Assembly: GCA_016713535.1 (NCBI GenBank)
Contig: JADJOY010000022.1
Span: 1-64,000, forward strand
From: JADJOY01 sp016713535 [NCBI: Deltaproteobacteria bacterium]
GTDB taxonomy: Bacteria; JADJOY01
Direction: 5' to 3'
Length of the DNA: 64,000 nucleotides
The translations under genes and the position numbers were made by a program. The notes below the pieces were generated by a model, which made no database searches, had not been told where the DNA came from, and saw only the letters and a program-made list of their open reading frames with translations. Below are positions 46,951 through 58,478 of the stretch, piece after piece; position 1 is the first letter of the stretch, and every line of letters begins with the position of its first letter.

Positions 46951-47537
46951 TCGAGCTCCCCATCCTCAACCAGGCTCGCCAGGCGTTCGCGCGGCTGCAG
47001 CCCCGCGAGCGCAAGCTCGTGGCCGGCGCCGGCGTCGTGCTGGTGCTGCTCCTGGCGTGGACGATCGTGGTCCAGAGCGCGCGTGGCATGGACCGGCTCG
47101 AACAGGAGATCGCCAATGGCGGCAAGCGGCTCGAGAAGATGCAGGCGCTGATCGGCGAGTACCGCGCGAAGAAGCAGCTCCTCACCGACGTGCTGCCGGG
47201 AGCGCGCGGCGGCGACAACACCTCGCTCCAGCAGCGGGTGCAGGAGATCGCCAACCAGGCCGGCGCGCAGGATGCCGTGGCGACCATCCGCACCCGGCCG
47301 GTCCCCCCGGGCGACGCCGAGTTCCGCGAGAGCGCGGTCGAGATCCAGCTCAAGAACCTGGCCCAGGAGCCGATGGTGAAGCTGCTCGTCGGCATCGATC
47401 GCGCGCCGCAGCGCCTCAAGGTGAGCCGGCTCCGCGTCGACACCCACGGCGACGAAGGCAAGCGTTTGTTCGACCTGAGCGTCACGATCTCGCGCTTCGA
47501 GCCGGTGGCGAGCGCAAGCGCGGGAGAGCGCTCGTGA
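46947..47537 (+). CDS. gspM: Type II secretion protein GspM
   Basis: GspM is a single-pass inner-membrane protein that pairs with GspL. The 196-residue product has a TM helix at residues ~24-43 (LVAGAGVVLVLLLAWTIVVQ) preceded by ARLQPRERK, the usual cytoplasmic anchor. A coiled coil (LEQEIANGGKRLEKMQALI) and a C-terminal ferredoxin-like domain (VEIQLKNLAQEPMVKLLVGI) follow. The GTG at 46947 overlaps the gspL stop, and the end overlaps gspN. Confidence 0.88.
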   Translation: MIELPILNQARQAFARLQPRERKLVAGAGVVLVLLLAWTIVVQSARGMDRLEQEIANGGKRLEKMQALIGEYRAKKQLLTDVLPGARGGDNTSLQQRVQEIANQAGAQDAVATIRTRPVPPGDAEFRESAVEIQLKNLAQEPMVKLLVGIDRAPQRLKVSRLRVDTHGDEGKRLFDLSVTISRFEPVASASAGERS

Positions 47538-48403
47538 AGCGGGTCGGACGTTACGTCGCCCTCACCCTCGGCTGGCTGCTGCTGGTCGCCTACTTCACCT
47601 ACCTGCGCTTTCCCTACGCGCAGGTGCGCAGCCTGATCGAGCCGCGCCTCGCGACGCTCGGGATCGGCGCGCTGAGCTTCGACGGCCTCGAGGCCACGGC
47701 GCTCGGCGGGCTCCGGCTCACCGGGGTGTCGTGGACGCCGATGGGCTGGTCGCCCACGCAGGCCATCGAGGTCGAGCAGGTCGACCTCGCCCCCGCGTAC
47801 CTCAAGCTGCTGCGGCGCGCGCGCGCCGTGCGCTTCGACGCCAAGCTCTTCGGCGGGCGGGCGCACGGCACCGCCGCCGTCACCGCCGAGCTGCGGACGC
47901 AGGTGACCGCGAGCCTCGACGAGCTCGACCTCGCCCAGGCCACGCTGCCGTCACTGCCCGCCGGCGCGTCCGGCTCGGTGAGCGGCAAGATCGACCTCGA
48001 CATCGGCAACGGCGTCGAGGGCAGCAAGGGCGCCATCCACCTCGAGGCGAGCGACGGTGAGATCCCGCCGATCAACTCGAACGGCATGAAGATCCCGCCC
48101 AGCCCGCTCAAGTTCGCCAAGGCCGAGCTCGACGTCACCGTCGACGGTCCCAAGGTGGACATCAACTCGCTGACCGTGAAGGGCCCCGACGTCGAAGGCA
48201 GCGCCTCGGGCAACGTCACGATGCGCGGGCGCTCGATCGCCAACGGTCCGCTCGCCGCCGACGTGAAGTTCAAGCTCCCCGACGGCTCGAGCCTGAAGGC
48301 GATGGAAGGTCTGATCGCTGGCTTCCGCGTGAAGAAGGACGCCGAGGGCTACTTCACCCTCAAGCTCGCCGGCACCCTCGCCAACCCGTCGCCGAGGCTG
48401 TGA
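47534..48403 (+). CDS. gspN: Type II secretion protein GspN
   Basis: The last gene of the operon encodes 289 residues. The N-terminal TM helix is YVALTLGWLLLVAYFTYLRF. AsmA/GspN-like beta structure follows (IGALSFDGLEATALGGLRLT, LKFAKAELDVTVDGPKVDIN). The GTG at 47534 overlaps gspM. GspN occurs in many but not all type II systems and its exact role is unclear. Confidence 0.82.
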   Translation: MKRVGRYVALTLGWLLLVAYFTYLRFPYAQVRSLIEPRLATLGIGALSFDGLEATALGGLRLTGVSWTPMGWSPTQAIEVEQVDLAPAYLKLLRRARAVRFDAKLFGGRAHGTAAVTAELRTQVTASLDELDLAQATLPSLPAGASGSVSGKIDLDIGNGVEGSKGAIHLEASDGEIPPINSNGMKIPPSPLKFAKAELDVTVDGPKVDINSLTVKGPDVEGSASGNVTMRGRSIANGPLAADVKFKLPDGSSLKAMEGLIAGFRVKKDAEGYFTLKLAGTLANPSPRL

Positions 48404-48410
48404 GTTTTCT

Positions 48411-48468
48411 CGGGGGGCTGTTCCAGCCCCCCGCACTGCGTTTCTGCGGGGTCTTTCCAAGACCCCGC
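48411..48468. terminator. Two adjacent perfect hairpins after the gsp operon
   Basis: The first hairpin is at 48411-48433, a 10-bp stem CGGGGGGCTG/CAGCCCCCCG with loop TTC. The second is at 48446-48468, a 10-bp stem GCGGGGTCTT/AAGACCCCGC with loop TCC. They start 7 nt after the gspN stop, between convergent gene sets. Neither has a downstream T-run on either strand, so they may block RNA decay or stop polymerase with a factor rather than act as classic intrinsic terminators. Confidence 0.5.
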
Positions 48469-48477
48469 CCCGAATCC

Positions 48478-48992
48478 GGCGCGACGACGCGCCGCGCGCC
48501 TCTGGCGCGTGCTGGTCGTTACACCCGTTCGTGGGCCACTCCGGCGGTCGCGACGGGACCCCACCCCCGAGGCGTTTCGCTGCGCTCGCGGCGTGCCGCT
48601 GGCACGCGCCGATCACCGGGTCCGCTCGGCGACGGATCTGCCGAGCAACCGAGCTAACGACGCTCGCTCGGGGTTCTTCCAGCCCCCGCGGAGAGGCGCG
48701 CCCTGCGCCCGAGAAGTTCGGAGGGCCCGAATCCCGTCGGGCCGCGTCGCCATCGTCGGCGGACCGCCGGGATGCGGTCCCTCCGACCCGATCGGTGATC
48801 GTCCGGCACACGCCCGATCGGCGCACGCATGGGTGCGTAGGGGCGAGCGAGAGCTCGCCCGATTTCCCGATCAGCGACCGCCCCACGCTGTCGCATTCGC
48901 CGCCGATCCCGCTCGGGTCCGCTTCCTACCGCGATCCGCGCGCTCGGCGGCGACCACGACGTCGCGTATCGCCGGGCACGCGACGCGTGCCC
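48478..48992. repeat. Palindrome-rich intergenic region
   Basis: The 48404-49150 spacer has no convincing gene but holds a series of perfect inverted repeats with short loops. Stems are GGCGCG (48478-48493), CGCGCC (48495-48509), GCGTGCC (48591-48607), GGCCCGA (48724-48743), GGACCGC (48761-48780), ACGCA (48825-48838), GGGCGAGC (48841-48860) and GGGCACGC (48974-48992), besides the two hairpins before it. The last one, with its flank CGTATCGCC, recurs inverted at 58500 and 58997. From 48993 to 49150 I see nothing recognisable. Confidence 0.6.
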
Positions 48993-49150
48993 CTCCTGCC
49001 CCGCGAATCGCTACTCAGCCCGGAAACCTCAGGCTCCTTGATCGCGAGACCGACAAGCCGCCGTCAGATCGCGGCGGATCGTCGCTCGCTGTAGAAGGCG
49101 GCTGAGGTCTCCGGCCTCGGTTCCCCGCGAGCACCAACCGCGCCTCGACC

Positions 49151-50140
49151 TCACCCGCCCAGGTCGGCTTGCATGTGACTCAGCAGGCCGGACGCGAGGT
49201 CGGACTCGGCGCCGGCGCCGCCGAGGTAGCCGAGGGCATCGTCCTGGCCCTTCACGAAGTGGTCGAGCCACGCGGTGAAGTAGCGGCGCGCGAGGCGATG
49301 CTGGTGGTCCTCGACCTCGATGGTGCGCGGGCAGTCGCCGAGCGAGGGGCCGAGCACGTCGCCGAGCGAGCCTTCGTCGGTGAAGCCCGAGTGGTTGGCG
49401 CCGGCGATCACCACGACCTGCTTCGGCACGCCCGCGAGCACGCCGTAGGTCGAGAGGTCGTTCAGGTAGCCCGCCTGGCAGTCGAGGTCACCGGCCATGA
49501 GGAGCAGCGGCGCCGAGATCTCGGACACCAGCGGCTCGCCGAGCCCCCCGCCGCCCATCATCACCGCCGCGAGCACGGCGGCGTCGGTGGTCGACACCTT
49601 CGCCGCGGTGCCGGCGCCCATCGAGTGGCCGATCGTGGCTCGCCGGACGATGTCGACCAAGCCGAAGATCGGCCGCCCCGGCGTGCTCGCCTCCGCCGCC
49701 AGCACGTCGAAACCCGCCTCCATGCCGACGTCCTGGCCGTACTCGGTGGACGAGCAGAAGGTCGGATCGGTGAAGGTCAGTACCACGTAGCCGTGGCTCG
49801 CGAGGTGCTTTCCCACCCACGTCTGCCAGCCCGCGATCGCGCAGTACCCGGGCGCCATCACCACGGCGGGATACGGCGCCGCCTCGCTCGACGTGGGAGA
49901 CGTGATCGTCGACTGCACCAGGCCAAAGGTCGTCGAATAGAAGTAGTCGTAGCTCGCGATCCCGTACGGCCCCGGTTCGTCGAGAGCGGTCGAGGGCGGC
50001 GGTGTCGCGAGCGGCGGACAGCCCGGCGTGCTCGCACCGAGCACCGCGAGCAACGTGATCGAGAGCGGGACGGCTGTCTGAGCGGGCCGCCGTACCCATG
50101 CCGCGGTCGTTCCCACCCTCTCGGGGAACCGAAGGAGCAT
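49151..50140 (-). CDS. Secreted or lipoprotein alpha/beta hydrolase (dienelactone hydrolase/chlorophyllase-like)
   Basis: The 329-residue product has an N-terminal export signal (PLSITLLAVLGASTPGC), possibly a lipobox ending in Cys. The alpha/beta hydrolase core has the oxyanion/strand region AVVMAPGYCAIAG and the nucleophile elbow GHSMGAG. An acid region is near LLMAGDLDCQ and a His candidate lies in GANHSGF. The fold resembles chlorophyllase-, PAF-acetylhydrolase- and polyester-hydrolase-type enzymes, and the substrate is unknown. The ATG at 50140 lies in the Shine-Dalgarno of the divergent gene. A GTG at 50116 is an alternative start. Confidence 0.75.
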   Translation of the reverse strand: MLLRFPERVGTTAAWVRRPAQTAVPLSITLLAVLGASTPGCPPLATPPPSTALDEPGPYGIASYDYFYSTTFGLVQSTITSPTSSEAAPYPAVVMAPGYCAIAGWQTWVGKHLASHGYVVLTFTDPTFCSSTEYGQDVGMEAGFDVLAAEASTPGRPIFGLVDIVRRATIGHSMGAGTAAKVSTTDAAVLAAVMMGGGGLGEPLVSEISAPLLLMAGDLDCQAGYLNDLSTYGVLAGVPKQVVVIAGANHSGFTDEGSLGDVLGPSLGDCPRTIEVEDHQHRLARRYFTAWLDHFVKGQDDALGYLGGAGAESDLASGLLSHMQADLGG

Positions 50141-50145
50141 CCCAC

Positions 50146-51501
50146 ATGCGCATGGCCTGGCTTGCCTTCACGCTCGTGCTCTCGGCCGCACTCGCGACCA
50201 TCGCTCCCGCAGCCACGATCACCGTCTATTCACTGGCCGACGCGAACTCGAGCTCCCCGCCGCACCATGGCTGCACCCTGCGCGAAGCCGTGCTCTCGGC
50301 CAACACCAACACGTCGGTCGGCCCGTGCGTCGCTGGAGACCCAGGCGCGGACGTGATCGTGCTCTCGGCCGGCACCTACGACCTCTCGATTGGCGGCCCG
50401 GGCGAAGACGCGGGGGAGACCGGCGACCTCGACGTCCGCGAGTCCGTGGAGATCGCGGGCGTCGACTCGTCGACCACGATCATCGACGCGCACTCGCTCG
50501 ACCGCATCCTCGACGTGCCCGTCGGCGAAGTGGCGTTGACCATCCACGACGTCACCCTTCTCCATGGATCCGCAAGCGACCCGGTGGTGCCTGGGGGCGC
50601 GGCGGTCCGCATGGCTGGCGAGCTGGTGGCAGGGCCATTCGGAGCTGGTTTCTGGTGCCCCGCCTGCACCCTCGTGCTGGAGGACGCCGTGCTTCCCAAC
50701 ATGAGCATGCCGGTGGTGGTGACGGGGGGGGCGCTCGCGACCATCCGCCGAGCGCGCTTCACAGCCAGTCAGGACTGGGCGCTTCTCGGCGCCCTCGCCG
50801 GTGTCACCGTCGAGGATTCGACGTTCGCGGACACCGTCGGAACGACGGCCATCTGGCAGGTCGGCGGCTTGCTGACGCTGCGCCGGTCCACGGTGTCCAA
50901 CACGGCGGCCCCCGGCGGACTCGACGGAAGTGCCGTACGAGTGGAGAGTCCATCCTCGTTGCCGGTCCTGGGCGGAGCCGACATCGAAAACTCCACGCTG
51001 ACCGGCAACGTAGGATTGACGGTCGACACCCTATTCAGCGGCCACGCGAACGTACGCTCGTCGACGCTGGTGGCGGCCGGTCCGGATCACGCGCTCTGCG
51101 GCCCGGGCGTGCTCGCGACCAACAGCATCCTGGTGGGTCAGTGCGGCGGCTCGGTCACGTCCGCTGGCGGCAACGTCGAGAGCCCGGGCAACACCTGCGG
51201 ACTCACCGCCTCCAACGACCAGCCCAACGTTGCCGATCCCAAGCTCGGACCGCTGGCGGCGAACGGCGGACCGACCCTCACCCACGCCCTGCTGACCGGC
51301 AGCCCGGCGATCGGGCACGGTCTCGACACGGACTGCCCGGCGACCGACCAGCGCGGCGTCGCCCGACCGGCGCCTCAAGGCGGGCACTGCGACGTCGGCG
51401 CCTATGAATACAACACCGGCTGTGGCGCGTCCCTGTCGGTGGCGGGGTTGGCGCCCGTGGCGTTGGCCGTGCGTGGCCGACGACGCCGCGCGCGGGCCTG
51501 A
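50146..51501 (+). CDS. Secreted beta-helix protein with CSLREA-like start and a MYXO-CTERM-like tail
   Basis: The 451-residue product starts at ATG 50146 with a good AGGAG Shine-Dalgarno. A signal peptide ([18 protein letters not shown]) is followed by [13 protein letters not shown] and [12 protein letters not shown], the CSLREA-type opening of surface beta-helix proteins. Right-handed beta-helix repeats ([36 protein letters not shown]) fill the middle. [20 protein letters not shown] and [10 protein letters not shown] form the usual closing motif. The last ~30 residues, a Gly-Cys then a hydrophobic helix and RGRRRRARA, look like a C-terminal sorting tail. The function is likely surface or extracellular; no enzyme motif is seen. 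Confidence 0.75.
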   Translation: MRMAWLAFTLVLSAALATIAPAATITVYSLADANSSSPPHHGCTLREAVLSANTNTSVGPCVAGDPGADVIVLSAGTYDLSIGGPGEDAGETGDLDVRESVEIAGVDSSTTIIDAHSLDRILDVPVGEVALTIHDVTLLHGSASDPVVPGGAAVRMAGELVAGPFGAGFWCPACTLVLEDAVLPNMSMPVVVTGGALATIRRARFTASQDWALLGALAGVTVEDSTFADTVGTTAIWQVGGLLTLRRSTVSNTAAPGGLDGSAVRVESPSSLPVLGGADIENSTLTGNVGLTVDTLFSGHANVRSSTLVAAGPDHALCGPGVLATNSILVGQCGGSVTSAGGNVESPGNTCGLTASNDQPNVADPKLGPLAANGGPTLTHALLTGSPAIGHGLDTDCPATDQRGVARPAPQGGHCDVGAYEYNTGCGASLSVAGLAPVALAVRGRRRRARA

Positions 51502-51544
51502 GCGGCGGCGACGAAGCGAGCTCTCCCCCGAGGGCAGCGCCGGC

Positions 51545-52921
51545 TCACGGCCGGCCGAGCGCGTTCTGGAGCTGGGCGCGTGCCGTGGCGAGGCGGAAGC
51601 GCGCCTGGACCTCCTGCGAGCGAGCGCTGGTGAGCGCGATCTGGGCGTCGCCGAGCTCGATCACGTTCCCGACCCCGGTCTCGTAGCGCCCCTCGGCGAG
51701 GCGGAGCTGCTCGCGCGCGTTCACCACCACCTCGACCGCGGCGTCGATGGCGCTCGCCGCGTCGCGTACCGCGAGCCGCGCTTGCTCGACCTCGAGGCGC
51801 ACCTGCTGGCGCACGTTCTCGGCGGCGGCGTTCGCGGACGCCACGTTCGCTGACGCCTCGCGCACCTCCGCCCGCGTCCGTCCGCCCTCGAAGAACGGCC
51901 ACGAGATCGCGAGCCCCGCGTTCCAGTTCCAAGACGTGTCGTCGATCTGGGTGCCGGCGTCGGAGAACGTGGTGCTCGCGGCGAGACTCGGGCCGTAGCC
52001 GCCCTTCACCGCTCCGAGCGTCAGATCCTGCGCCTTCACCGACGCTTCGGCGGCGGCCACGTCGGGACGAGTCGCGAGGGCGTCGCTCACCAGCACCTGC
52101 GGGTCGCCGTCCTCGCCCGCGATCGGAGGCATGTCGTCGTCGGCGACCTCGTACGGCGCCGTGTGGATGATGCCGATCGCCCGGTCGAGCTGCGCCTTGG
52201 CGGTGGCGTATTCGTTCTCGGCCTTGATGAGCGCGACTCGCGCGTTGGCGCGGTCGGTGCGAGCCTGGACGACGTCGATCTCGGGGCGCGTGCCGACCTC
52301 GACGAACGCGGTGATCTGTTCCAGGTGCGCCTGCTGGTTGGCGAGGGTCTCGCGCGCCACCTGGACCAGGTCCTTGGCCGCCCGCGCGGCGAAGTAGGCG
52401 CTGCGCACGCCGAGCGTCACGTCGCGCGTGGTCGACGCCTCGCTCGCCTCTTGCGCCTCGTGGCCAGCGCGCGCGGCGTCGCGGCGGCCCGTGGTCTGGC
52501 CGAAGTCGTAGAGGAGCTGGCTCGCGGTCACGTCGAAGGACCAGTAGTCGAAGGTGTCGAACGTCGGGTTGGTGGAGCGGCCCGTGGTGGTGGTGGTGCG
52601 CGGCAGCGAGCCCGGCCGCGACGTGTAGTTGGCGGTGGTGCGCTCGTAACCGGCGCTGCCGCCGAGCTGCGGCAAGAGCCCCGCGCCCGCTTGGTCGACC
52701 CCGCGCCGACGCGGCCTCGGTCTCGGCGCGCGCCGCCGCCAGGTTCGGCTGGTGCTCGAGGGCGAGCTCGAGCGCGTCGGCGAGGGTCAGGACCTCGGGC
52801 GCGGGCGCCAGCCTCACCGAGCCGTCGTCCGGCCCGCTCGGCGCGGCGATCGCGGCGCACGGCACCGCGCACGCCAGCGCCGCCGCGAGGCGCCAGGCCC
52901 GCGCCCAGGCTCGCCGCGCGC

Positions 52922-52925
<4 letters not shown>
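51545..52925 (-). CDS. tolC: TolC-family outer-membrane efflux protein (frame broken near 52700)
   Basis: TolC forms the outer-membrane duct for the MacAB-like pump beside it. The GTG at 52925 overlaps the macB permease stop (GTGA). The signal peptide (LAAALACAVPCAAIAAP) and the first OEP repeat (LTLADALELALEHQPNLAAA) lie in one frame. After ETEAASAR the frame breaks near 52700 and continues VDQAGAGLLPQLGGSAGYER to the end, with the two OEP coiled-coil repeats (LLYDFGQTTGRRDAARAG, WPFFEGGRTRAEVREA). The total is about 459 residues, the normal TolC size. Both halves are intact, so an error is likely. Confidence 0.88.
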
Positions 52926-54927
<2,002 letters not shown>

Positions 54928-54944
54928 CGCTCGGCTCGCCGCGC

Positions 54945-56270
54945 TCAGAACCCCGGGATGCGCGGACCGGGGCGGCGCGCGCCACCCGCGGCGCCGCTCG
55001 CCGAGGCTCCCGCCGGGCTCGGCGCGTCCGTGATCAGCAGATCGCCCGCCTGGAGGGGACCCTCGACCACCTCGGTGACCGAGCCGTCCGAGAGCCCCGT
55101 CCGGACCGCAACGGCGACCGGCTGGTCGCTCTCGAGGCGCCACACGGTGCGGGTGGGGTAGCCGCCTTCGCCGCGGTTGCCCCGCTTGGCGCCGTCGCCG
55201 CTCGCCTCGCCGCCGCGCGCGCCGCCCTGCTTGCCCGCGCCCGCACCCGCCGTTCCAGCAGCGGCCTCGCCCTTTCCCCCGGCCGTGAACGACGCCGGCG
55301 GACGGAACCGCAGCGCCGCGTTCGGCACCCGCAGCACGTCGGTCTTCTCGGCGTAGACGAAGGTCACGTTGGCGGTCATGCCGGGGCGCAGGTCGAGCGC
55401 GGCGTTGTCGACGTCGAGGACCACGTCGTAGGTGACGACGTTCTGCACCGTCTGGGCCGCGTTCCGGATCTGGCGGACCTTGCCCGAGAAGCGCTGGGCG
55501 GGATACGCGTCGACCGTGAAGGTCGCGTCCATGCCCGCGGTGAGCTTGCCGATGTCGGCCTCCGAGACGCTCGTGTCGACCTGCATCTTGCGCAGGTCCT
55601 CGGCGATCACGAAGAGCGTGGGCGCCTGCAGCGACGCCGCCACGGTCTGGCCCACGTCCACGTTGCGCGAGATCACGATGCCGTGGATCGGCGACACGAT
55701 GGTGGTGTAGGCGAGGTTCACCTCGGCCTGGTGGAGCGCCGCCGCCGCCTGGCCGACCGCGCCGTCCGCGGCCGCGACACCGGCCTTGGCAGCCTCGTAC
55801 GTGGTGGCCGCGGCGTCGAGGTCGGCGGGCGCGATGAGCTTCCTCTCGGCGAGCGTCCTGGTGCGCTGGTACTGGCGCTCGGCGTCCTTGGCCTGCACCG
55901 CGGCCTTGATGCGGTTGGCGAGCGCGGCGGCGTGATTGGCGCGCGCCTGCGCGGCCGCCGCGTCGTAGAGCGCCGGATCGATCCTCGCGATCACCTCACC
56001 CGCCTCGACCGGCGAATTGAAGTCCTTGAGGAGCTGCTGGATCCGTCCCGACACCTGGCTGCCCACCTGCACCGTGACCAGCGCCGAGAGCGTGCCGGTG
56101 GCGGTCACCTTCGCGACGACCGCGCCGCGATCCGCGGAGGCGGTGTCGAATTTGACCTTGGGCGGCTCTTTCCAGGCGCGGTAGCCCCACCAGCCGCCGC
56201 CCGCCGCGAGGGCGGCGGCGACCCCCACCCCCACGACGAGCCGTGTGTTCGATCGACGCGGACGGTCCAC
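54945..56270 (-). CDS. macA: MacA-type periplasmic adaptor (membrane fusion protein)
   Basis: The adaptor bridges the MacB-type transporter to TolC. The GTG at 56270 follows an AGGAG Shine-Dalgarno by 6 nt. The 441 residues begin with an anchor helix (LVVGVGVAAALAAGGGWWGY). The lipoyl/barrel-sandwich start is VTATGTLSALVTVQVGSQVS. A coiled-coil hairpin covers about residues 110-200 (AQARANHAAALANRIKAAVQ), and VNLAYTTIVSPIHGIVISRN with beta-barrel segments follows. A Gly/Ala-rich insert precedes the C-terminal domain. The frame is open upstream into the glycoside hydrolase gene without a stop, but the Shine-Dalgarno supports an independent start. Confidence 0.88.
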   Translation of the reverse strand: MDRPRRSNTRLVVGVGVAAALAAGGGWWGYRAWKEPPKVKFDTASADRGAVVAKVTATGTLSALVTVQVGSQVSGRIQQLLKDFNSPVEAGEVIARIDPALYDAAAAQARANHAAALANRIKAAVQAKDAERQYQRTRTLAERKLIAPADLDAAATTYEAAKAGVAAADGAVGQAAAALHQAEVNLAYTTIVSPIHGIVISRNVDVGQTVAASLQAPTLFVIAEDLRKMQVDTSVSEADIGKLTAGMDATFTVDAYPAQRFSGKVRQIRNAAQTVQNVVTYDVVLDVDNAALDLRPGMTANVTFVYAEKTDVLRVPNAALRFRPPASFTAGGKGEAAAGTAGAGAGKQGGARGGEASGDGAKRGNRGEGGYPTRTVWRLESDQPVAVAVRTGLSDGSVTEVVEGPLQAGDLLITDAPSPAGASASGAAGGARRPGPRIPGF

Positions 56271-58355
56271 CGGATCTCCTGGTCGCGGCGCGGTGGCGCC
56301 ACGCAACGGCTGCAACCTGGCCGAGCACCCTTGCGCGGGTGTTGTTCGACCATGAAGAACTGTGAACGTGACGCGCGCCGCGCGCGGAGTCCAGTCGCGG
56401 ACTGCACCGGCCGGCGCGCGCGGCCGCCAGCGCCGGAACACGATGGCGTTGGCCGAGTGCGGCGGCAGCGTCACGAGCGTGGTGTCGCCGACCTCGGCGA
56501 GCGCGCGGCTGGTGAGCGTGACCGTGAGGGCGCCGTCCTCGGGCTCGTTGGTCGAGCCGACGCTCGGTCCGGTCACGATCGCCTGCTCAGCCGAGCGCGG
56601 CGTGAAGCCGGTCAGCGCGATCCGGAGCGGGATCGGATCGTTCGAGTCCTTGTTGAGCGCCATCACCGTCAGGCGGTCGCCCTCCGGGCTTCGCCCAGCG
56701 ACCACCGCCACCGTGTCGACCCGCGTCACCAGGCTCGACACGAAGCCCATCGAGAGGCCGGACTCGAATCCGACGTCGAACGTCGGGGTCGTGAGCTCCC
56801 ACTTCAGCCGATCCCCCTCGTCGAGATAGTCGCTGAAGAGCTTCTGCACCCAGTAGGTGGGACGCGGGCGCGGATCGTCGCTGCCCGACTCACCGGTCTT
56901 CGACCACCGCGACACCCCCTGGATCTGGCCGAGACCGTTGTCCTCCTCGTAGAGGAGGAACGTGGTCGACACCGGGATGCCATTGCGCACCAGCACGTTG
57001 AACAGGTCCGCGAGCGAGAGCGCCTCGCGCAGGTGCACGTGGCGCGTCCGCGCTTCCTGGAAGTTGTAGACGGTGTTGTTCTCGGTGCCGTAGACGGCGT
57101 GGTCGCCGAGCGTGCCGGCAGGCTCGAACAGGAACGTCTCGAGGGTGTCGAAGCCACCCATGATGACGTCGTGGACGCCGGGATCGTTCTTGAGGTCGAC
57201 GGTGGTGGTCGGCACGAAGGGCGCGGTCGCCGCGATCTCGTGGTAGACGCGCACGACGCCCTTGCTCGTGAGGCGAAGGCCGATCGTGTGCGGGCCCTTG
57301 CTCAGCGCCACCTGGGGCCGCGGTGACTCGTTGCCGGCGATGGTGAAGGTCTGGTTCACCGCGCCGTCGACCAGGAACTCGACGGTCGGCACCTCGCCCG
57401 AGCCCGACGCGTTCACGATCGAGAAGCCGAAGGTATAGGTGGCGTTGGCGGGGAAAGTCGGCGTGTCCACGACGGTGATGCCGGGCTTGGTGATCTCGAA
57501 GCCGTAGTTGGGCGCGAGCGAGCTCGGCGCGTAGAGGTGCTTGGCCCAGAAGTCGAAGCCGTCGGGGGCGAGGCTGTTGATGGTGCTGTACCACTGCTGG
57601 GTGAACTCGGGCTCGTAGTAGGTGCCGAAGCCGATCGCGCCGATCTCGACCGTGGGGTCGACCTTCTCCATCTCGACCCGGAAGCTCATGAGGCTGGTGG
57701 CGTAGAGGTTGATGAAGAAGTCGCCGCCGCGCAGCTCGTTGCCGATCTCCCAGTACGGCACGTCGTAGGGCGCGGGGTGGCCGTTGGCGGCGCGGACCGC
57801 GGCCCAGTCGGTGCCGCCGCGCGGGTTCGAGCCGTCGTTGGGCGAGTTCATGTATTCGACCCAGTCGGCGGCGGTGCCGGGGCCGAGCGCCCAGTTGACG
57901 GTGATCATGCCGACCGCGCCGATCTGCTCGCAGAACTGTCCGAACTCGTCGCTGCCGACCACGATGTTGCGGCCGCTGGTCGGATCGACGGGGCGCAGCT
58001 CCATCGGGCCGAGGCCGTCGCGCCAGTCGTAGTGATTGGAGAGGAGCCCGCCCGGATAGCGCAGCACCGTCGGCCCCATGTCGCGAACCAGCGGCGCGTA
58101 CGAGAAGAACTTGGCGCGCGTCTGCGCCGCGGCCTCGGGTGTGGTGACCTTGTCGGGGAGGCCGTTCGACGGGCCGGTCCAGAGGATCTGGGTGCCCCAC
58201 AGGTGGCGGTCGATGTGGCCGGTGACCTGGGTGGCGTCGACGCGCACCTCCGCGCTCACGCCACCGCCCGGGCTCCCGCTTCCACCACCACCGCAGCCCA
58301 CCGCGAACGCGGTCAGCGCTAACGCGACGAGTACCCGCCGAGGGAGGAGGCGCAT
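56271..58355 (-). CDS. Glycoside hydrolase lipoprotein, GH51/alpha-L-arabinofuranosidase-like (no stop before macA)
   Basis: The start ATG 58355 opens a lipoprotein signal (VLVALALTAFAVGC, then Gly/Ser). A clan-A glycosidase barrel follows: GPTVLRYPGGLLSNHYDWRD, GMITVNWALG and the acid/base motif YWEIGNELRGGD. DHAVYGTENN is a candidate nucleophile region. A beta-sandwich insert of CBM type (YTFGFSIVNASGSGEVPTVE) sits in the middle, and a C-terminal beta domain ends ..LPPHSANAIVFRR, the usual end, near position 56420. The frame then continues with no stop into MacA. I set the end before the macA start. The preferred sugar cannot be told from sequence alone. Confidence 0.75.
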
Positions 58356-58478
58356 CACGAGCGATCGAGAGAGGAGTGGAACGCGTTCGTCTCGATGGCG
58401 GGATATCCCGGGACCGTCGTACGCCGGGATCGAGCGGCGCGCAACGTAACAGGAGCACGCCGCGACGTCTGCCGGATC

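Noticed and set aside
48411-48992. CRISPR-like array
   Set aside because: The palindromes differ from each other in sequence and spacing. There is no repeated unit with unique spacers and no cas gene in the window.
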